From Erythrobacteraceae bacterium (GTDB lineage: Bacteria; Pseudomonadota; Alphaproteobacteria; Sphingomonadales; Sphingomonadaceae): a DNA stretch of 64,000 bases. The notes beneath the pieces are model-generated. The model did not search any database and was not told the origin of the DNA. It worked only from the letters and a program-made list of their open reading frames with translations. Of the stretch, positions 17,676 to 26,828 are shown in pieces; within the stretch, counting starts at the first letter, position 1; every line of letters begins with the position of its first letter. The position numbers were made by a program, and so were the translations under genes. The DNA lies in assembly GCA_002706445.1 (NCBI GenBank), contig PALE01000055.1, positions 1 to 64,000 on the forward strand. The letters are read 5' to 3'.

Positions 17676-20303
17676 ATGGCCGGTTCCTCTGCAAAGCCCA
17701 CTCCGATGATGGAGCAATATCTCGCGCTCAAGCGCGAGGCCGGCGGGTCCTTGCTGTTTTATCGCATGGGCGATTTCTTCGAACTGTTCTTCGACGATGC
17801 CAAGACCGCCTCGAACATTCTCGACATCGCGCTGACTTCACGCGGCGAACATGATGGAGAGCCGGTGGCGATGTGCGGCGTGCCTGTTCACGCGGCGGAG
17901 GGCTATCTCGCAAGGCTGATCAAGGCCGGCCAGCGGGTCGCGATTGCCGAGCAGGTCGAAACTCCCGACGAAGCCAAGGCCCGCGCCAAGCGCGAGGGCA
18001 AGCCTTCGTCCAAGGTGCTGGTGGCGCGCGACATCGTGCGCTTCGTCACCGCCGGAACGCTGACCGAGGAGGCGCTGCTCGAACCGCGCCGTGCGAACCT
18101 GCTGGTCGCGCTCGCCGAAGTGCGCGGGACCGTTGGCCTTGCCAGCTGCGACATCTCGACCGGCGTAATGGTGCTCGAAGAATGTGCGCCCGCGCTGATG
18201 GGGGCGCAATTGGCGCGGCTCGGTGCGACCGAAGTGGTGGTGCCCGAGGATTGGGAGGACGCCCCCGAAGAGGCGAGCCTCCACCCGCGCAGCGCTTTTT
18301 CGAGCGATACGGGGGCCGAGCGGCTGCAAAAGCTGCACGGGGTCTCGACCCTCGACGGCTTCGGTGATTTCAGCCGCGCCATGCTGGCAGCAGCGGGCGG
18401 GCTGATCGCCTATCTGGAACATGTCGGGCGCGGCTCGCTGCCCTTGCTGCTGCCGCCAATCGTGCGCGCCGAAGCGGCTGGCATGGTGATGGACGAGGCC
18501 ACACGCGGCAGCCTCGAAATCCTCGAAAGCTCCACCGGCAGCCGCGCAGGCAGCCTTGTCGCCGCGCTCGACCGCTGTTCGACCGGCGCCGGTTCGCGGC
18601 TGCTTGCCGAAGACCTGTCCGCGCCGCTGCTGTCGCAGGCGGATATCGAGAAGCGCCTTGCGCTGGTGCAGTTCTGGCATGCTCGCCCGATCGAGCGGGC
18701 ATCTTTGCGCGACGTGCTGCGCGCCATTCCCGATATCGGCCGCGCGCTGGGGCGCGTAGTCGCAGGGCGCGGCAGCCCGCGCGACCTCGGCCAGATCCGC
18801 GATGGTCTGGACGAAGCAAGGCGGCTGCACGAATGGCTCGGCAGCGAGGCGGACCGCCCCGCCCTGCTCGATGACTTGCTCCCGAGTCTCGCAGGCCACG
18901 GCGCGCTGACCGACCTGTTGGCGCGCGCGCTGGTAGCCTCGCCGCCCACCGAACGCTCGAACGGCGGTTTTATCGCCGAGGGGTATGACGCGAGCCTCGA
19001 CGAATTGCGCGAAGTCTCCGGTAATGCCCGCCGCGCCATTGCCGCGATGGAAGCGCGCTATCGCGACGAGACGGGGATTGCCGCGCTCAAGATCAAGCAC
19101 AACGGCGTGCTGGGATATTTCATCGAAGTCCCCGCAAAGCATGGCGATGCGCTGATGGCGCCGGACAGCGGCTTCACCCATCGCCAGACCATGGCGGGCG
19201 CGGTGCGCTTCAACTCGCTTTCGCTCCACGAAGAAGCCTCACGCATTTCCGAAGCGGGCGGTCGCGCTCTGGCAGCCGAAGAAGCGCATTTCGAGGAATT
19301 GGTGAGCGAAGTCACCAAGGCCCGCGAAGCGATCGCGACGACCGCCGCCGCGCTCGCCCGGATCGATGTCAGCGCGGGCAATGCCGAGCGCGCCAGCGAA
19401 GGCGACTGGTGTCGCCCCGAAATTTCCGAGGATGCAGGACTCGCGATTTCGGGCGGGCGGCATCCGGTGGTCGAGGCGGCTCTCGCCAAAACAGGCGAGC
19501 GGTTTGTCGCCAATGATTGCTCGCTAGGAACCGGCGACCGTTTGTGGCTGATCGGCGGGCCGAACATGGGCGGTAAATCGACCTTCCTGCGCCAGAACGC
19601 GCTGATTGTGCTGATGGCGCAGGCAGGGTGCTTCGTGCCTGCCCAAACAGCCCGCATCGGCCTGGTCGATCGCCTGTTCAGCCGCGTGGGCGCGTCGGAC
19701 AATCTGGCCCGCGGCCGTTCGACCTTCATGGTCGAAATGGTCGAAACCGCCGCCATTCTGGCGCAGGCGACCAGCCGCAGTTTCGTTATTCTGGACGAGG
19801 TCGGGCGCGGCACTTCGACCTATGACGGGCTGGCGCTCGCATGGGCGGTGGTCGAGGCGGTGCACTCACAGATCGAATGTCGCTGCCTGTTCGCAACGCA
19901 TTATCACGAGCTTTCGCGGCTCGCCGAGACCTGCGCGCAGCTCTCGCTCCATCATGTCCGCGCGCGCGAATGGAAAGGCGATCTCGTGCTGCTGCACGAA
20001 CTGGCAGAAGGCCCCGCTGACCGCTCCTACGGCCTCGCGGTGGCAAAACTCGCAGGCGTGCCCCCGCAAGTGGTCAAGCGCGCCAAACAGGTGCTCGACA
20101 AGCTGGAGCAGGCGCGCAACGAAACCGGAGGCCTCGCAGCAGGACTCGGCGAATTGCCGCTGTTCGCAGCCGCCGCCGCGCCCGAGCCAGAAAAGACGCC
20201 CGAACAATTGCTCGCCGGAAAGTTGCAGGCGACCGATCTCGACGCGCTCGCCCCGCGCGAGGCGCTCGAACTGCTGTATGAATTGAAGCGGTCGCTCGAC
20301 TAG
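17676..20303 (+). CDS. mutS: DNA mismatch repair protein MutS
   Basis: MutS recognises mismatches and small loops in DNA and starts mismatch repair. The protein is 875 residues from the ATG (a GTG two codons earlier is possible). The N-terminal mismatch-binding motif is G-D-F-F-E-L-F-F-D-D-A (about 31-41), where the invariant Phe-x-Glu inserts at the mismatch. The ATPase has Walker A G-P-N-M-G-G-K-S with Lys634, then a signature D-E-V-G-R-G-T-S-T-Y-D-G (about 707-718) and a T-H-Y-H-E-L switch. No mutL is in the window. Confidence 0.97.
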   Translation: MAGSSAKPTPMMEQYLALKREAGGSLLFYRMGDFFELFFDDAKTASNILDIALTSRGEHDGEPVAMCGVPVHAAEGYLARLIKAGQRVAIAEQVETPDEAKARAKREGKPSSKVLVARDIVRFVTAGTLTEEALLEPRRANLLVALAEVRGTVGLASCDISTGVMVLEECAPALMGAQLARLGATEVVVPEDWEDAPEEASLHPRSAFSSDTGAERLQKLHGVSTLDGFGDFSRAMLAAAGGLIAYLEHVGRGSLPLLLPPIVRAEAAGMVMDEATRGSLEILESSTGSRAGSLVAALDRCSTGAGSRLLAEDLSAPLLSQADIEKRLALVQFWHARPIERASLRDVLRAIPDIGRALGRVVAGRGSPRDLGQIRDGLDEARRLHEWLGSEADRPALLDDLLPSLAGHGALTDLLARALVASPPTERSNGGFIAEGYDASLDELREVSGNARRAIAAMEARYRDETGIAALKIKHNGVLGYFIEVPAKHGDALMAPDSGFTHRQTMAGAVRFNSLSLHEEASRISEAGGRALAAEEAHFEELVSEVTKAREAIATTAAALARIDVSAGNAERASEGDWCRPEISEDAGLAISGGRHPVVEAALAKTGERFVANDCSLGTGDRLWLIGGPNMGGKSTFLRQNALIVLMAQAGCFVPAQTARIGLVDRLFSRVGASDNLARGRSTFMVEMVETAAILAQATSRSFVILDEVGRGTSTYDGLALAWAVVEAVHSQIECRCLFATHYHELSRLAETCAQLSLHHVRAREWKGDLVLLHELAEGPADRSYGLAVAKLAGVPPQVVKRAKQVLDKLEQARNETGGLAAGLGELPLFAAAAAPEPEKTPEQLLAGKLQATDLDALAPREALELLYELKRSLD

Positions 20304-20359
20304 GTTTTTGCGGCCAGGTTCCACCAATCCTTAACTATGCTGTGCTTTTGTCCGGCATT

Positions 20360-20830
20360 ATGTCGGACACATTCTTCAACAATCGCAACAAGGCACTCGC
20401 GCTCGCGGGTGTCGTCGTACTTTTCGCGCTCATCGCGGCAAATGCTCTCGGGAACGATTCAACCGACGCGGCTGATGAAGACCCGGAACTTGCGGTCGTC
20501 GAAGATCAGGCGCCCAAGCCCGCTCCTGCCGCAGCGCAGCCCGCGGCCGGTTGGGCCGATGCCGGCGATGCAAGCGGTTCCGACGATTGGGGGCAAACCG
20601 GGCCCGACGCCGATTGGAGCACGCGCAGCAGTTCAGGCAACAATTCCGAAATCGAAGTCGGAGATGTCGCTGCCGATCGCGATGGGGGAAGTTTTGCCGC
20701 CGGAACGCGTCGCTCCGGCAGCGACAGCGGCAATCCGCGCATCACGAGCGGCGCAGCCCCGAATGCACCCGATGTCAGAGCTCCGGGCAGCAGCAACGGC
20801 CGCAGCGGCGGTTCGCTGACCGTAGAATAG
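20360..20830 (+). CDS. Hypothetical membrane-anchored low-complexity protein
   Basis: This is a 156-residue protein with one N-terminal transmembrane helix (about 14-30, A-L-A-G-V-V-V-L-F-A-L-I). A long disordered stretch rich in Asp, Gly, Ser, Ala and Pro follows. The charge and composition suggest a periplasmic tail. I recognise no domain. It is converging with the minus-strand 3-hydroxybutyryl-CoA dehydrogenase gene. Confidence 0.5.
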   Translation: MSDTFFNNRNKALALAGVVVLFALIAANALGNDSTDAADEDPELAVVEDQAPKPAPAAAQPAAGWADAGDASGSDDWGQTGPDADWSTRSSSGNNSEIEVGDVAADRDGGSFAAGTRRSGSDSGNPRITSGAAPNAPDVRAPGSSNGRSGGSLTVE

Positions 20831-20837
20831 GCCGCGA

Positions 20838-21707
20838 TTAACGCGTCGGAACCGGCGCCTCACCGGAATAATCGTAGAATCCGCGGCCCGTCTTGCGGCC
20901 CAGCCAGCCGGCTTCGACATATTTCACCAGCAGCGGCGCGGGGCGATACTTGCTGTCGCGGGTGGTCTTGTAGAGCACCTTGATGATGTCGAGGCAGGTG
21001 TCGAGCCCGACGAAATCAGCGAGCTGCAACGGCCCCATCGGGTGGTTGAGCCCCAGACGGCAGCCCTTGTCGATATCCTCGATCCCTGCGGTAGATTGAC
21101 CCAGCACGAAGACGGCTTCGTTGATCATGGGCAAGAGGATGCGGTTGACGACAAAGCCGGGTTCGTCCTGCGACAGCACGACCTGCTTGCCCAGTCCTTC
21201 GGCAAAGGCGGTCACGCGGTCGGTGGTTTCCTGCGCGGTGGCGAGGCCGGGAATGACTTCGATCAGGCCCATCACGGGAACCGGGTTGAAGAAGTGCAGG
21301 CCGATAAAGCGCGCCGGATCGGGCGAATGGTTCGCCATGCGCGTGATCGGGATGGAGCTGGTGTTCGATGCCATCACCGCATCGGCGGCGAGTACCTTGC
21401 CGGCAGCTTCGAAGATCTTGTTCTTGATCTCCTCGCGCTCGGTCGCGGCTTCGATGATGAGGTCGGCTTCGGCCATAGGCGCGTAATCGCCGACGGGCGT
21501 AATACGGGCGAGCAACGCTTCGGCGTCGGCGGCTTCGATCTTGCCGCGACCGGCGAGCTTGACCAGCGCCTGTTCGACCTTGCCCTTGCCAGCCTCGGCG
21601 GTGGCGAGATCGATATCGGAAAGAATCACCTGCATGCCGTTCGCGGCGACCGTCTGTGCGATCCCCGTACCCATCTGGCCGGCTCCGATAACGGCGATTT
21701 TCCGCAT
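20838..21707 (-). CDS. 3-hydroxybutyryl-CoA dehydrogenase
   Basis: This enzyme oxidises/reduces 3-hydroxyacyl-CoA with NAD(P)H in fatty-acid or polyhydroxybutyrate-related metabolism. It is 289 residues, the size of the stand-alone Hbd/PaaH type. A Rossmann motif G-A-G-Q-M-G (8-13) is followed by S-N-T-S-S-I-P (about 115-121). The catalytic pair is in [11 protein letters not shown] (His near 138), and N-H-P-M-G-P-L-Q-L lies near 220. A crotonase is present at 33920, but too far away to form an operon. Confidence 0.94.
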   Translation of the reverse strand: MRKIAVIGAGQMGTGIAQTVAANGMQVILSDIDLATAEAGKGKVEQALVKLAGRGKIEAADAEALLARITPVGDYAPMAEADLIIEAATEREEIKNKIFEAAGKVLAADAVMASNTSSIPITRMANHSPDPARFIGLHFFNPVPVMGLIEVIPGLATAQETTDRVTAFAEGLGKQVVLSQDEPGFVVNRILLPMINEAVFVLGQSTAGIEDIDKGCRLGLNHPMGPLQLADFVGLDTCLDIIKVLYKTTRDSKYRPAPLLVKYVEAGWLGRKTGRGFYDYSGEAPVPTR

Positions 21708-21780
21708 GGCAACAATTCCCTTCGCAAGTGCAGCAATTGCCGCTCCCTAGCGAGGCTTGCCCGTCCTGACTAGCCCGTCC

Positions 21781-22359
21781 TTACTGGCGGTTTGCGCCCG
21801 GAACCCACTTAACATCGCTCGTTCCGCCGTCGTTGAGCACGCGGGCGAGCACGAAGAGCAGATCCGAAAGACGGTTGATATAAGCGAGCGCCGCCGGATT
21901 GACGGCGGTTTCGCCTGCAAGGGCCGTCATGGCGCGCTCGGCTGCACGGGCGGATGCACGCGCAACGTGGGTGCGCGCAGCAGCCTCGCAGCCGCCGGGA
22001 AGGACGAAACTCGTAAGCTGTTCGAGCCCCTCGTTCAGCGCGTCGATTTCGCTCTCGAGCCAGCTGTGCTGCGCGTCGACAATGCGCAAGACCATTTCGG
22101 ACGGGGTAAAGTCGCCGTCTTCGGCAGGGGTGGCGAGATCGGCACCAAGATCGAACAAATCGTTCTGGATGCGCGTCAGAAGCGCGCGATGCGCCTCGGC
22201 CCCGATAGCGCAGATCGCGAGGCCGATTGCGCTGTTGGCCTCGTCCACAGCGCCAATCGCAGCGATGCGGGCGGAGTGTTTGGAACAGCGCGATCCATCG
22301 ACGAGTCCGGTCGTCCCGTCATCGCCGGTGCGGGTGTAGATCTTGTTGAGCTTGACCAT
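21781..22359 (-). CDS. Cob(I)yrinic acid a,c-diamide adenosyltransferase (PduO type)
   Basis: This enzyme adds the adenosyl group from ATP to reduced cobalamin. It is 192 residues, a five-helix bundle. The N-terminal ATP loop K-I-Y-T-R-T-G-D-D-G-T-T-G-L (about 6-19) and the C-terminal R-A-S-A-R-A-A-E-R region (about 129-137) followed by Y-I-N-R-L-S-D-L-L-F are PduO-family marks. The neighbouring 79-residue membrane protein gene lies 24 bases upstream on the same strand, so the pair may be cotranscribed. Confidence 0.93.
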   Translation of the reverse strand: MVKLNKIYTRTGDDGTTGLVDGSRCSKHSARIAAIGAVDEANSAIGLAICAIGAEAHRALLTRIQNDLFDLGADLATPAEDGDFTPSEMVLRIVDAQHSWLESEIDALNEGLEQLTSFVLPGGCEAAARTHVARASARAAERAMTALAGETAVNPAALAYINRLSDLLFVLARVLNDGGTSDVKWVPGANRQ

Positions 22360-22383
22360 GGTGCGGATCGACCGACCGGCGGA

Positions 22384-22623
22384 TCAGCTGCCGCCGCTTG
22401 CCAGCAGCGCGATCACAGCAACGACGGCGATCGCCGCGGCCTGATACTTGATGCGCGAAAACATCGCCCGGTTCTGCATCAGCTGCATTTCGGTGACGGT
22501 TTCCGCTTCGCCGCTTTCCAGATCGACTTTGGTGGTCTTGATGAAAGCGACAACGCCGCGCACCAGCGAGACCACAACCATGATGCACAGCACGATGAGG
22601 ATCGGAATAAGGATGTAGTTCAT
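22384..22623 (-). CDS. Twin-transmembrane protein, HIG1-domain-like
   Basis: This is a 79-residue protein with two helices (about 3-27 and 58-76). Before the second helix comes M-Q-L-M-Q-N-R-A-M-F-S-R-I-K-Y-Q-A-A-A, similar to the conserved region of HIG1/hypoxia-induced proteins, which in other organisms associate with respiratory complexes. The family call is moderate and the function unknown. It is probably cotranscribed with the adenosyltransferase gene downstream. Confidence 0.65.
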   Translation of the reverse strand: MNYILIPILIVLCIMVVVSLVRGVVAFIKTTKVDLESGEAETVTEMQLMQNRAMFSRIKYQAAAIAVVAVIALLASGGS

Positions 22624-22647
22624 GGCAGCTAAATGGGTGTTTTCGGT

Positions 22648-23478
22648 TCAACTTCCAAGGTCGAATTTGCGCGCGCGCATTTGATCGGCCAGCGCACGCC
22701 CGTCCTCGCCCACCTCGCGCCGCGCGGCAAGCGGCGGCGAACCGCGGCGTTTGGCGAGTTTTTCGCCATTATCATCAAGGATTAGCGCGTGATGATGCCA
22801 TTGCGGAACGGGCAGTTCGAGCAGTTCCTGCAAGATGCGGTGGATGTGGGTCGTCTCGAGCAAATCCTCCCCGCGCGTCACCAAAGTCACTCCGTCGGCG
22901 GCATCGTCGAGCGTGACGGCAAGATTGTAGCTGGCGGGCAAATCCTTGCGCACGATAACCACATCGCCGAGCGCGCGCGGATCGGCGACGACGCTGCCGA
23001 TATGCGCGTCGGTCCAGACCACCTCTCCCACCGTCGCCATCGCGCGGTCGATGTCGAGCCGTAGCGCCGCGCCTTCTCCCGCCTTTGCCTCGCATGTGGA
23101 ACGGCAGGAGCCGGGGTATTCGACCCCGTCCGCATCCTTTCGCGGCGGGAGCGCGGCGATCTCGCGGCGGGTGCAATCGCACGGATAGAGAAAGCCGGCC
23201 TCGACAAGCTTGCGCGCCGCCGCTGCATAGCTGTCAAGCCGCGTCGATTGGGCGGGCACCTCATCCCACTCCAGCCCCAGCCATTCGAGATCGCGGCGGA
23301 ATTCCTCGGCGAGTTCGGGATGCGAGCGCGGTCCGTCTATGTCCTCGATCCGCAAGAGGAATTGCCCGCCGGCCTCCCGCGCAAGATCATGCGCGACAAT
23401 CGCCGAATAGGCATGCCCGAGGTGCAACTGGCCATTGGGGCTCGGTGCAAAGCGGGTGACGAGAGGCAGATCAGACAT
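22648..23478 (-). CDS. gluQ: Glutamyl-Q tRNA(Asp) synthetase
   Basis: GluQRS attaches glutamate to the queuosine of tRNA(Asp), not to the tRNA 3' end. The 276 residues correspond to the catalytic core of glutamyl-tRNA synthetase without its anticodon domain. It shows F-A-P-S-P-N-G-Q-L-H-L-G-H-A (about 10-23, HIGH-type motif) and K-L-A-K-R-R-G (about 239-245, KMSKS-type). A zinc-site Cys set lies near 101-125 (C-D-C and C-R-S-T-C). It fits with queC, at 54472, for queuosine synthesis. Confidence 0.94.
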   Translation of the reverse strand: MSDLPLVTRFAPSPNGQLHLGHAYSAIVAHDLAREAGGQFLLRIEDIDGPRSHPELAEEFRRDLEWLGLEWDEVPAQSTRLDSYAAAARKLVEAGFLYPCDCTRREIAALPPRKDADGVEYPGSCRSTCEAKAGEGAALRLDIDRAMATVGEVVWTDAHIGSVVADPRALGDVVIVRKDLPASYNLAVTLDDAADGVTLVTRGEDLLETTHIHRILQELLELPVPQWHHHALILDDNGEKLAKRRGSPPLAARREVGEDGRALADQMRARKFDLGS

Positions 23479-23510
23479 CCTCAGCCCATGCCACAGGACA
23501 CAATCTTGCG

Positions 23511-23548
23511 CTATCCACAGCTTCTCAACAGTCTGTGCCTGTGGATAG
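23511..23548. promoter_or_regulatory. Inverted pair of DnaA-box-like 10-mers
   Basis: CTATCCACAG at 23511-23520 and its exact reverse complement CTGTGGATAG at 23539-23548 are separated by 18 bases, in the gap between gluQ and the HNH gene. Each differs from the DnaA box TTATCCACA in one base. An 11-base palindrome, GACACAGTGTC (23548-23558), follows directly. This could be a DnaA-binding site pair, an operator, or an RNA hairpin; sequence alone cannot say. Confidence 0.4.
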
Positions 23549-23619
23549 ACACAGTGTCACGGCTTTGACTCTTAAACTTGCCACGGCATGTTCGGATCAA
23601 TCAGAGGGGGAACGCAAAC

Positions 23620-24228
23620 GTGTTTCAAGCCGAACTGATCGAAAAGGCCGCGCGGTTCCGTTCCGCAGACGAAGATCCGACACGCAATCTGTCGGCATGC
23701 CCCGCGCTTGTGCTCAACGCGGACTACACGCCGCTGTCCTATTATCCGCTCAGCATCTGGCCGTGGCAGACCGCGATCAAGGCGGTGTTTCTCGACCGGG
23801 TCGATATCGTCGCCAGTTACGAACGCGAGGTGCATTCGCCCTCGCTCGATATGAAGATTCCTTCGGTGATCGCGCTGCGGCAATATGTGAAGGCCAGCGA
23901 ATTTCCCGCTTTCACGCGTTTCAACGTGTTCCTGCGCGACCGGTTCCAGTGCCAATATTGCGGCAGTCACGAACATCTGACGTTCGACCACGTGATCCCG
24001 CGGCGCCTCGGCGGACGCACGACGTGGGAGAACATCATCACCGCCTGCGCGCCGTGCAATATGAAGAAGGGCGGCCGCACACCCTCACAGGCGCATATGC
24101 CTGTCCAGATGAAGCCGATCCGGCCCACCAGCTGGCAATTGCAGCAGCACGGCAAGCTGTTCCCGCCCAACTATCTCCACGAGACATGGCGAGACTGGCT
24201 GTACTGGGATATTGAACTCGAAGCCTGA
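23620..24228 (+). CDS. HNH endonuclease family protein
   Basis: This is a 202-residue protein. The GTG at 23620, after an AGAGGGGG ribosome site, is the likely start. The HNH zinc-finger nuclease motif occupies about 120-160: C-Q-Y-C-G, D-H-V-I-P-R-R-L-G-G, then W-E-N-I-I-T-A-C-A-P-C-N. It has the two Cys pairs and the catalytic His-Asn. It resembles widespread chromosomal HNH proteins of alphaproteobacteria with no known target. No methylase neighbours it, so a restriction role is not supported. Confidence 0.88.
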   Translation: MFQAELIEKAARFRSADEDPTRNLSACPALVLNADYTPLSYYPLSIWPWQTAIKAVFLDRVDIVASYEREVHSPSLDMKIPSVIALRQYVKASEFPAFTRFNVFLRDRFQCQYCGSHEHLTFDHVIPRRLGGRTTWENIITACAPCNMKKGGRTPSQAHMPVQMKPIRPTSWQLQQHGKLFPPNYLHETWRDWLYWDIELEA

Positions 24229-24238
24229 CGGCGCGGGC

Positions 24239-24682
24239 CTAGCCCTCGATCACCCGCGTTTCGGGGTGATGCTTGTCGAGGTGCTTTTTGATGATCTTGA
24301 GATTGCGCGAGTTCGAACGGAACACGAAGTCGGCCGCATCGCCGATCAGCGGAACGAAGCCCAACGCGGCATCAAAAGCCACATTCGCGCTCATGCGCGT
24401 TAGGTGCCATTTGGACATGCCGAGATTGCGCGCTTCCCACACGATATAAGCACCCAGACCCGCAGCGATGACATCGCCGAGTACAGGGACCAGGCCGAGC
24501 AGGGCATCAAGGCCGATGGGAATATTCACGCCCGGGATGCGCAGGCTGCGTTCGAGCAGCATTTCCATCGCTTCGACGCGGGCGCGGACCGAGGCCGGAT
24601 CGCTGCCGGTCGGAACCGAAAGACCCATCGCCTGGGGGCGCTGCGCAGAGGGGCGCTGAGGATTGGTAGTCGGGGGCATCAA
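24239..24682 (-). CDS. DUF4112 membrane protein
   Basis: This is a 147-residue protein of unknown function. After a Pro/Gln-rich start come the DUF4112 signatures: I-P-I-G-L-D-A-L-L-G-L-V-P-V-L-G-D (about 53-69), Y-I-V-W-E-A-R (about 78-84) and a second L-G-F-V-P-L-I-G-D-A-A-D (about 110-121), then F-R-S-N-S-R-N-L. Two or three helices are predicted in the membrane. It ends ten bases after the convergent HNH gene. Confidence 0.82.
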   Translation of the reverse strand: MMPPTTNPQRPSAQRPQAMGLSVPTGSDPASVRARVEAMEMLLERSLRIPGVNIPIGLDALLGLVPVLGDVIAAGLGAYIVWEARNLGMSKWHLTRMSANVAFDAALGFVPLIGDAADFVFRSNSRNLKIIKKHLDKHHPETRVIEG

Positions 24683-24697
24683 CGTCTCCTTCCCCCA

Positions 24698-26167
24698 TTA
24701 TGTGGTGGGTTGGGACAGCGGGAACAAGGGGTGGAGCCCCCAGGGGTTCGCCTGATAACCGCTCACCGAACCCCGCACGAGTGACCAGCGCACCGGAACA
24801 CCCAGCGGGATGAACACTTCCGCAGCGACCAGTTCGGCATGGGCCTGTGCCATCAACTCCTGTTTGGCAACCGGGTCGAGTTCGTCGAGCGACTGGCGCA
24901 CCAAAGCATCCGCAGCTTCAGAACACAGCCCCACCTCGATCGCGCAATTCAGCTGGTTGAGATACCAGCGCGGCGAGGAATAACGCGCCAGCCGGTCACG
25001 CAACTCCAGCTCCGCGCCTTCGCCTATTCCTACCCGTTCTGCAGTGACACCGATTTCCCGCCATTGCTGCGCCAGCGCGGTGAACAACAGGTCGCTGCCC
25101 GGTCCCTGCGGCAGTCCCACGCGGACCGTCGCCGGTTCGTCGCGACCTGCCTGCCAGGCTGCAATCCGGCGTCGCGCAATCCCGCGGCGCTCTTCGAGGC
25201 TCAGCCCGTTCCAGCGGCTCGCCGGATATTTCTGCGGAGTGAAGATATCGGGCGGGACTATCCATGATGTCTCGCGCCAGCCGCCAAGGCCGAAGGGCTG
25301 GATCAGCTGGTTGCGGTCGAGCGCCATCGAAAGCGCCTCGCGCCGCGCCGGGTCGGCGAGCATGCCGCTGTCGCTGCGAAATGCGAAGCCGAACAACCCG
25401 AGCGCCGGATCGACGCGCACCGTCCCGCGCGAAAGCGGCCCCAGCTGCGCCATGGGGAAAGTGACGATGGTTCCGTTGAGCAGCAAGTCGACTTCGCCAT
25501 CGGCAAAGGCATCCACTGCGGCCTGCCCCGACAGCGCGCGCACCGTCAGGCCGCGCGCGAGGTCTTCCCAATCCTCTCGCGCAGGCAGCCCGCGCGATTC
25601 GGGAGGCAGCGCGCTTAGCCGGGCAACCGGACTGTCTTCGTCGCGAGACATAATCATCGGCCCTGCCCCGCTGCCGCCCTTCGCCAGACCCAGTTCGGGC
25701 TGGGCGAGCAATTGCAGGAATTCCGGCATCGGGCTGGACAAACGCACTTCGACCACGCGGCCTGTCATCGCGCGCACTTCGGTCACTTTGGCGAGGTCGA
25801 GGCCGAGCGAGGTCCCTTCGACCTGCCGAATGGCATTGCGCAGCGCGGCCTGCGCATCCTCGGCGGTGATTTCCTCGCCATCGGGCCAGCTGGAGTCGCG
25901 CAGGCGAAAAATATAGCTCAGCCCGTCATCGGTGACGATCCAGCGCTCTGCGATAGCGGGAACGACCTGCCCTGCAGGATCGAGCGCGACAAGCCCTTCA
26001 TGGGTGGCGGCCCGCATGTGCTGCCCGGCGCTCGAAAGCCGGACGCCCTGCTGGAACAGCGCTTCCTGCTGACCGAAAATGGCAACATTGACCGGGCCGC
26101 GATCCCCACCGGGGCCGCAGGCGGACAGCAGAACGCTCAGACAAAGGGCAAGAGAGATTCGCAACAC
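24698..26167 (-). CDS. Family-5 extracellular solute-binding lipoprotein (peptide/nickel ABC type)
   Basis: This is a 489-residue lipoprotein. A GTG start at 26167 opens a signal peptide ending in the lipobox L-S-A-C (Cys near 16). The mature part is an SBP_bac_5 fold: an early A-I-A-E-R-W-I-V-T-D-D-G-L-S-Y-I-F-R-L-R segment (about 75-95), which is the family signature, and later an A-L-S-M-A-L-D-R-N-Q-L block (about 280). It would bind an oligopeptide in the periplasm. No permease or ATPase genes are adjacent, which is unusual. Confidence 0.82.
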   Translation of the reverse strand: MLRISLALCLSVLLSACGPGGDRGPVNVAIFGQQEALFQQGVRLSSAGQHMRAATHEGLVALDPAGQVVPAIAERWIVTDDGLSYIFRLRDSSWPDGEEITAEDAQAALRNAIRQVEGTSLGLDLAKVTEVRAMTGRVVEVRLSSPMPEFLQLLAQPELGLAKGGSGAGPMIMSRDEDSPVARLSALPPESRGLPAREDWEDLARGLTVRALSGQAAVDAFADGEVDLLLNGTIVTFPMAQLGPLSRGTVRVDPALGLFGFAFRSDSGMLADPARREALSMALDRNQLIQPFGLGGWRETSWIVPPDIFTPQKYPASRWNGLSLEERRGIARRRIAAWQAGRDEPATVRVGLPQGPGSDLLFTALAQQWREIGVTAERVGIGEGAELELRDRLARYSSPRWYLNQLNCAIEVGLCSEAADALVRQSLDELDPVAKQELMAQAHAELVAAEVFIPLGVPVRWSLVRGSVSGYQANPWGLHPLFPLSQPTT

Positions 26168-26236
26168 ATGGCCGGAATAGCAGCTTGAACGGCGAAGGTC
26201 AGCGCGAAGTCGCACCGATACGCCGGTGCGGAGAAC

Positions 26237-26617
26237 TCAGACCTTGCGCAGCCCCGTCGGCTTGGGCGGAGGCGGCGGCGCTTTGTGAGCTCGCGACAAG
26301 CCGCCATAAGTCGTTTCGCTTTCGGCGTTGCTACCAGCCGGAGCGCGTGCACGCTGCGAATCGATCTCTTCATCGAACGCGATGCCGAAACGCTGGTCCT
26401 GAACCCAGGCAACGTTACCCATGATCTTACCGACGTTCCGCAGCTCGACCTCGACGCGATTGCCGCGCGCGACCAGCATCGGGCCTTCGCCCATCATGCC
26501 GCCGTCGGAAAGGTTGCGAACGCGCACGCGGTGCTGTTCGGATTGCCTCTCTACCCGCACATTGGCGAGGAGGAACAAGCTGTCACGCGATACACTTCTC
26601 GTGTCGAGCCCTGACAT
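26237..26617 (-). CDS. PilZ-domain protein
   Basis: This is a 126-residue protein with one PilZ domain (about 20-85). It has R-V-R-V-R-N-L-S-D-G-G-M-M-G, a variant of the D/N-x-S-x-x-G c-di-GMP motif, and G-N-V-A-W-V...F-G-I-A-F. The upstream RxxxR arginines are present in loosened form (R23, R29). A Pro-rich basic tail follows (P-P-P-P-P-K-P). It is a likely c-di-GMP sensor; the output is unknown. Confidence 0.8.
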   Translation of the reverse strand: MSGLDTRSVSRDSLFLLANVRVERQSEQHRVRVRNLSDGGMMGEGPMLVARGNRVEVELRNVGKIMGNVAWVQDQRFGIAFDEEIDSQRARAPAGSNAESETTYGGLSRAHKAPPPPPKPTGLRKV

Positions 26618-26657
26618 GCTGACGATTCTCCTAAACTCAATCTCTCACCATCAGCGA

Positions 26658-26672
26658 GAACGGCAGCCGTTC
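26658..26672. promoter_or_regulatory. 15-base palindrome upstream of the PilZ gene
   Basis: GAACGGC-A-GCCGTTC is a perfect 7-1-7 palindrome about 41 bases before the PilZ start codon. It could be an operator. Nothing else stands out in the 211-base gap 26618-26828. Confidence 0.35.
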
Positions 26673-26828
26673 CGCCTGATGCATGCTTCCCGATAATGGA
26701 TTGACGCTAGGTCAGACGCGGTAAACGAGCCGTAAACTTTGACCTATCCGGAGCCCGAAATCGCAAGCCGTCCCATAGTGGAACGGAATTCGGAACAGAG
26801 GTTTTCGGACCGGCGCGCGCCCGACCGC

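Noticed and set aside
23620..24228. Restriction system containing the HNH protein
   Set aside because: No methylase, specificity subunit or other defence gene is adjacent; the HNH family member looks chromosomal.
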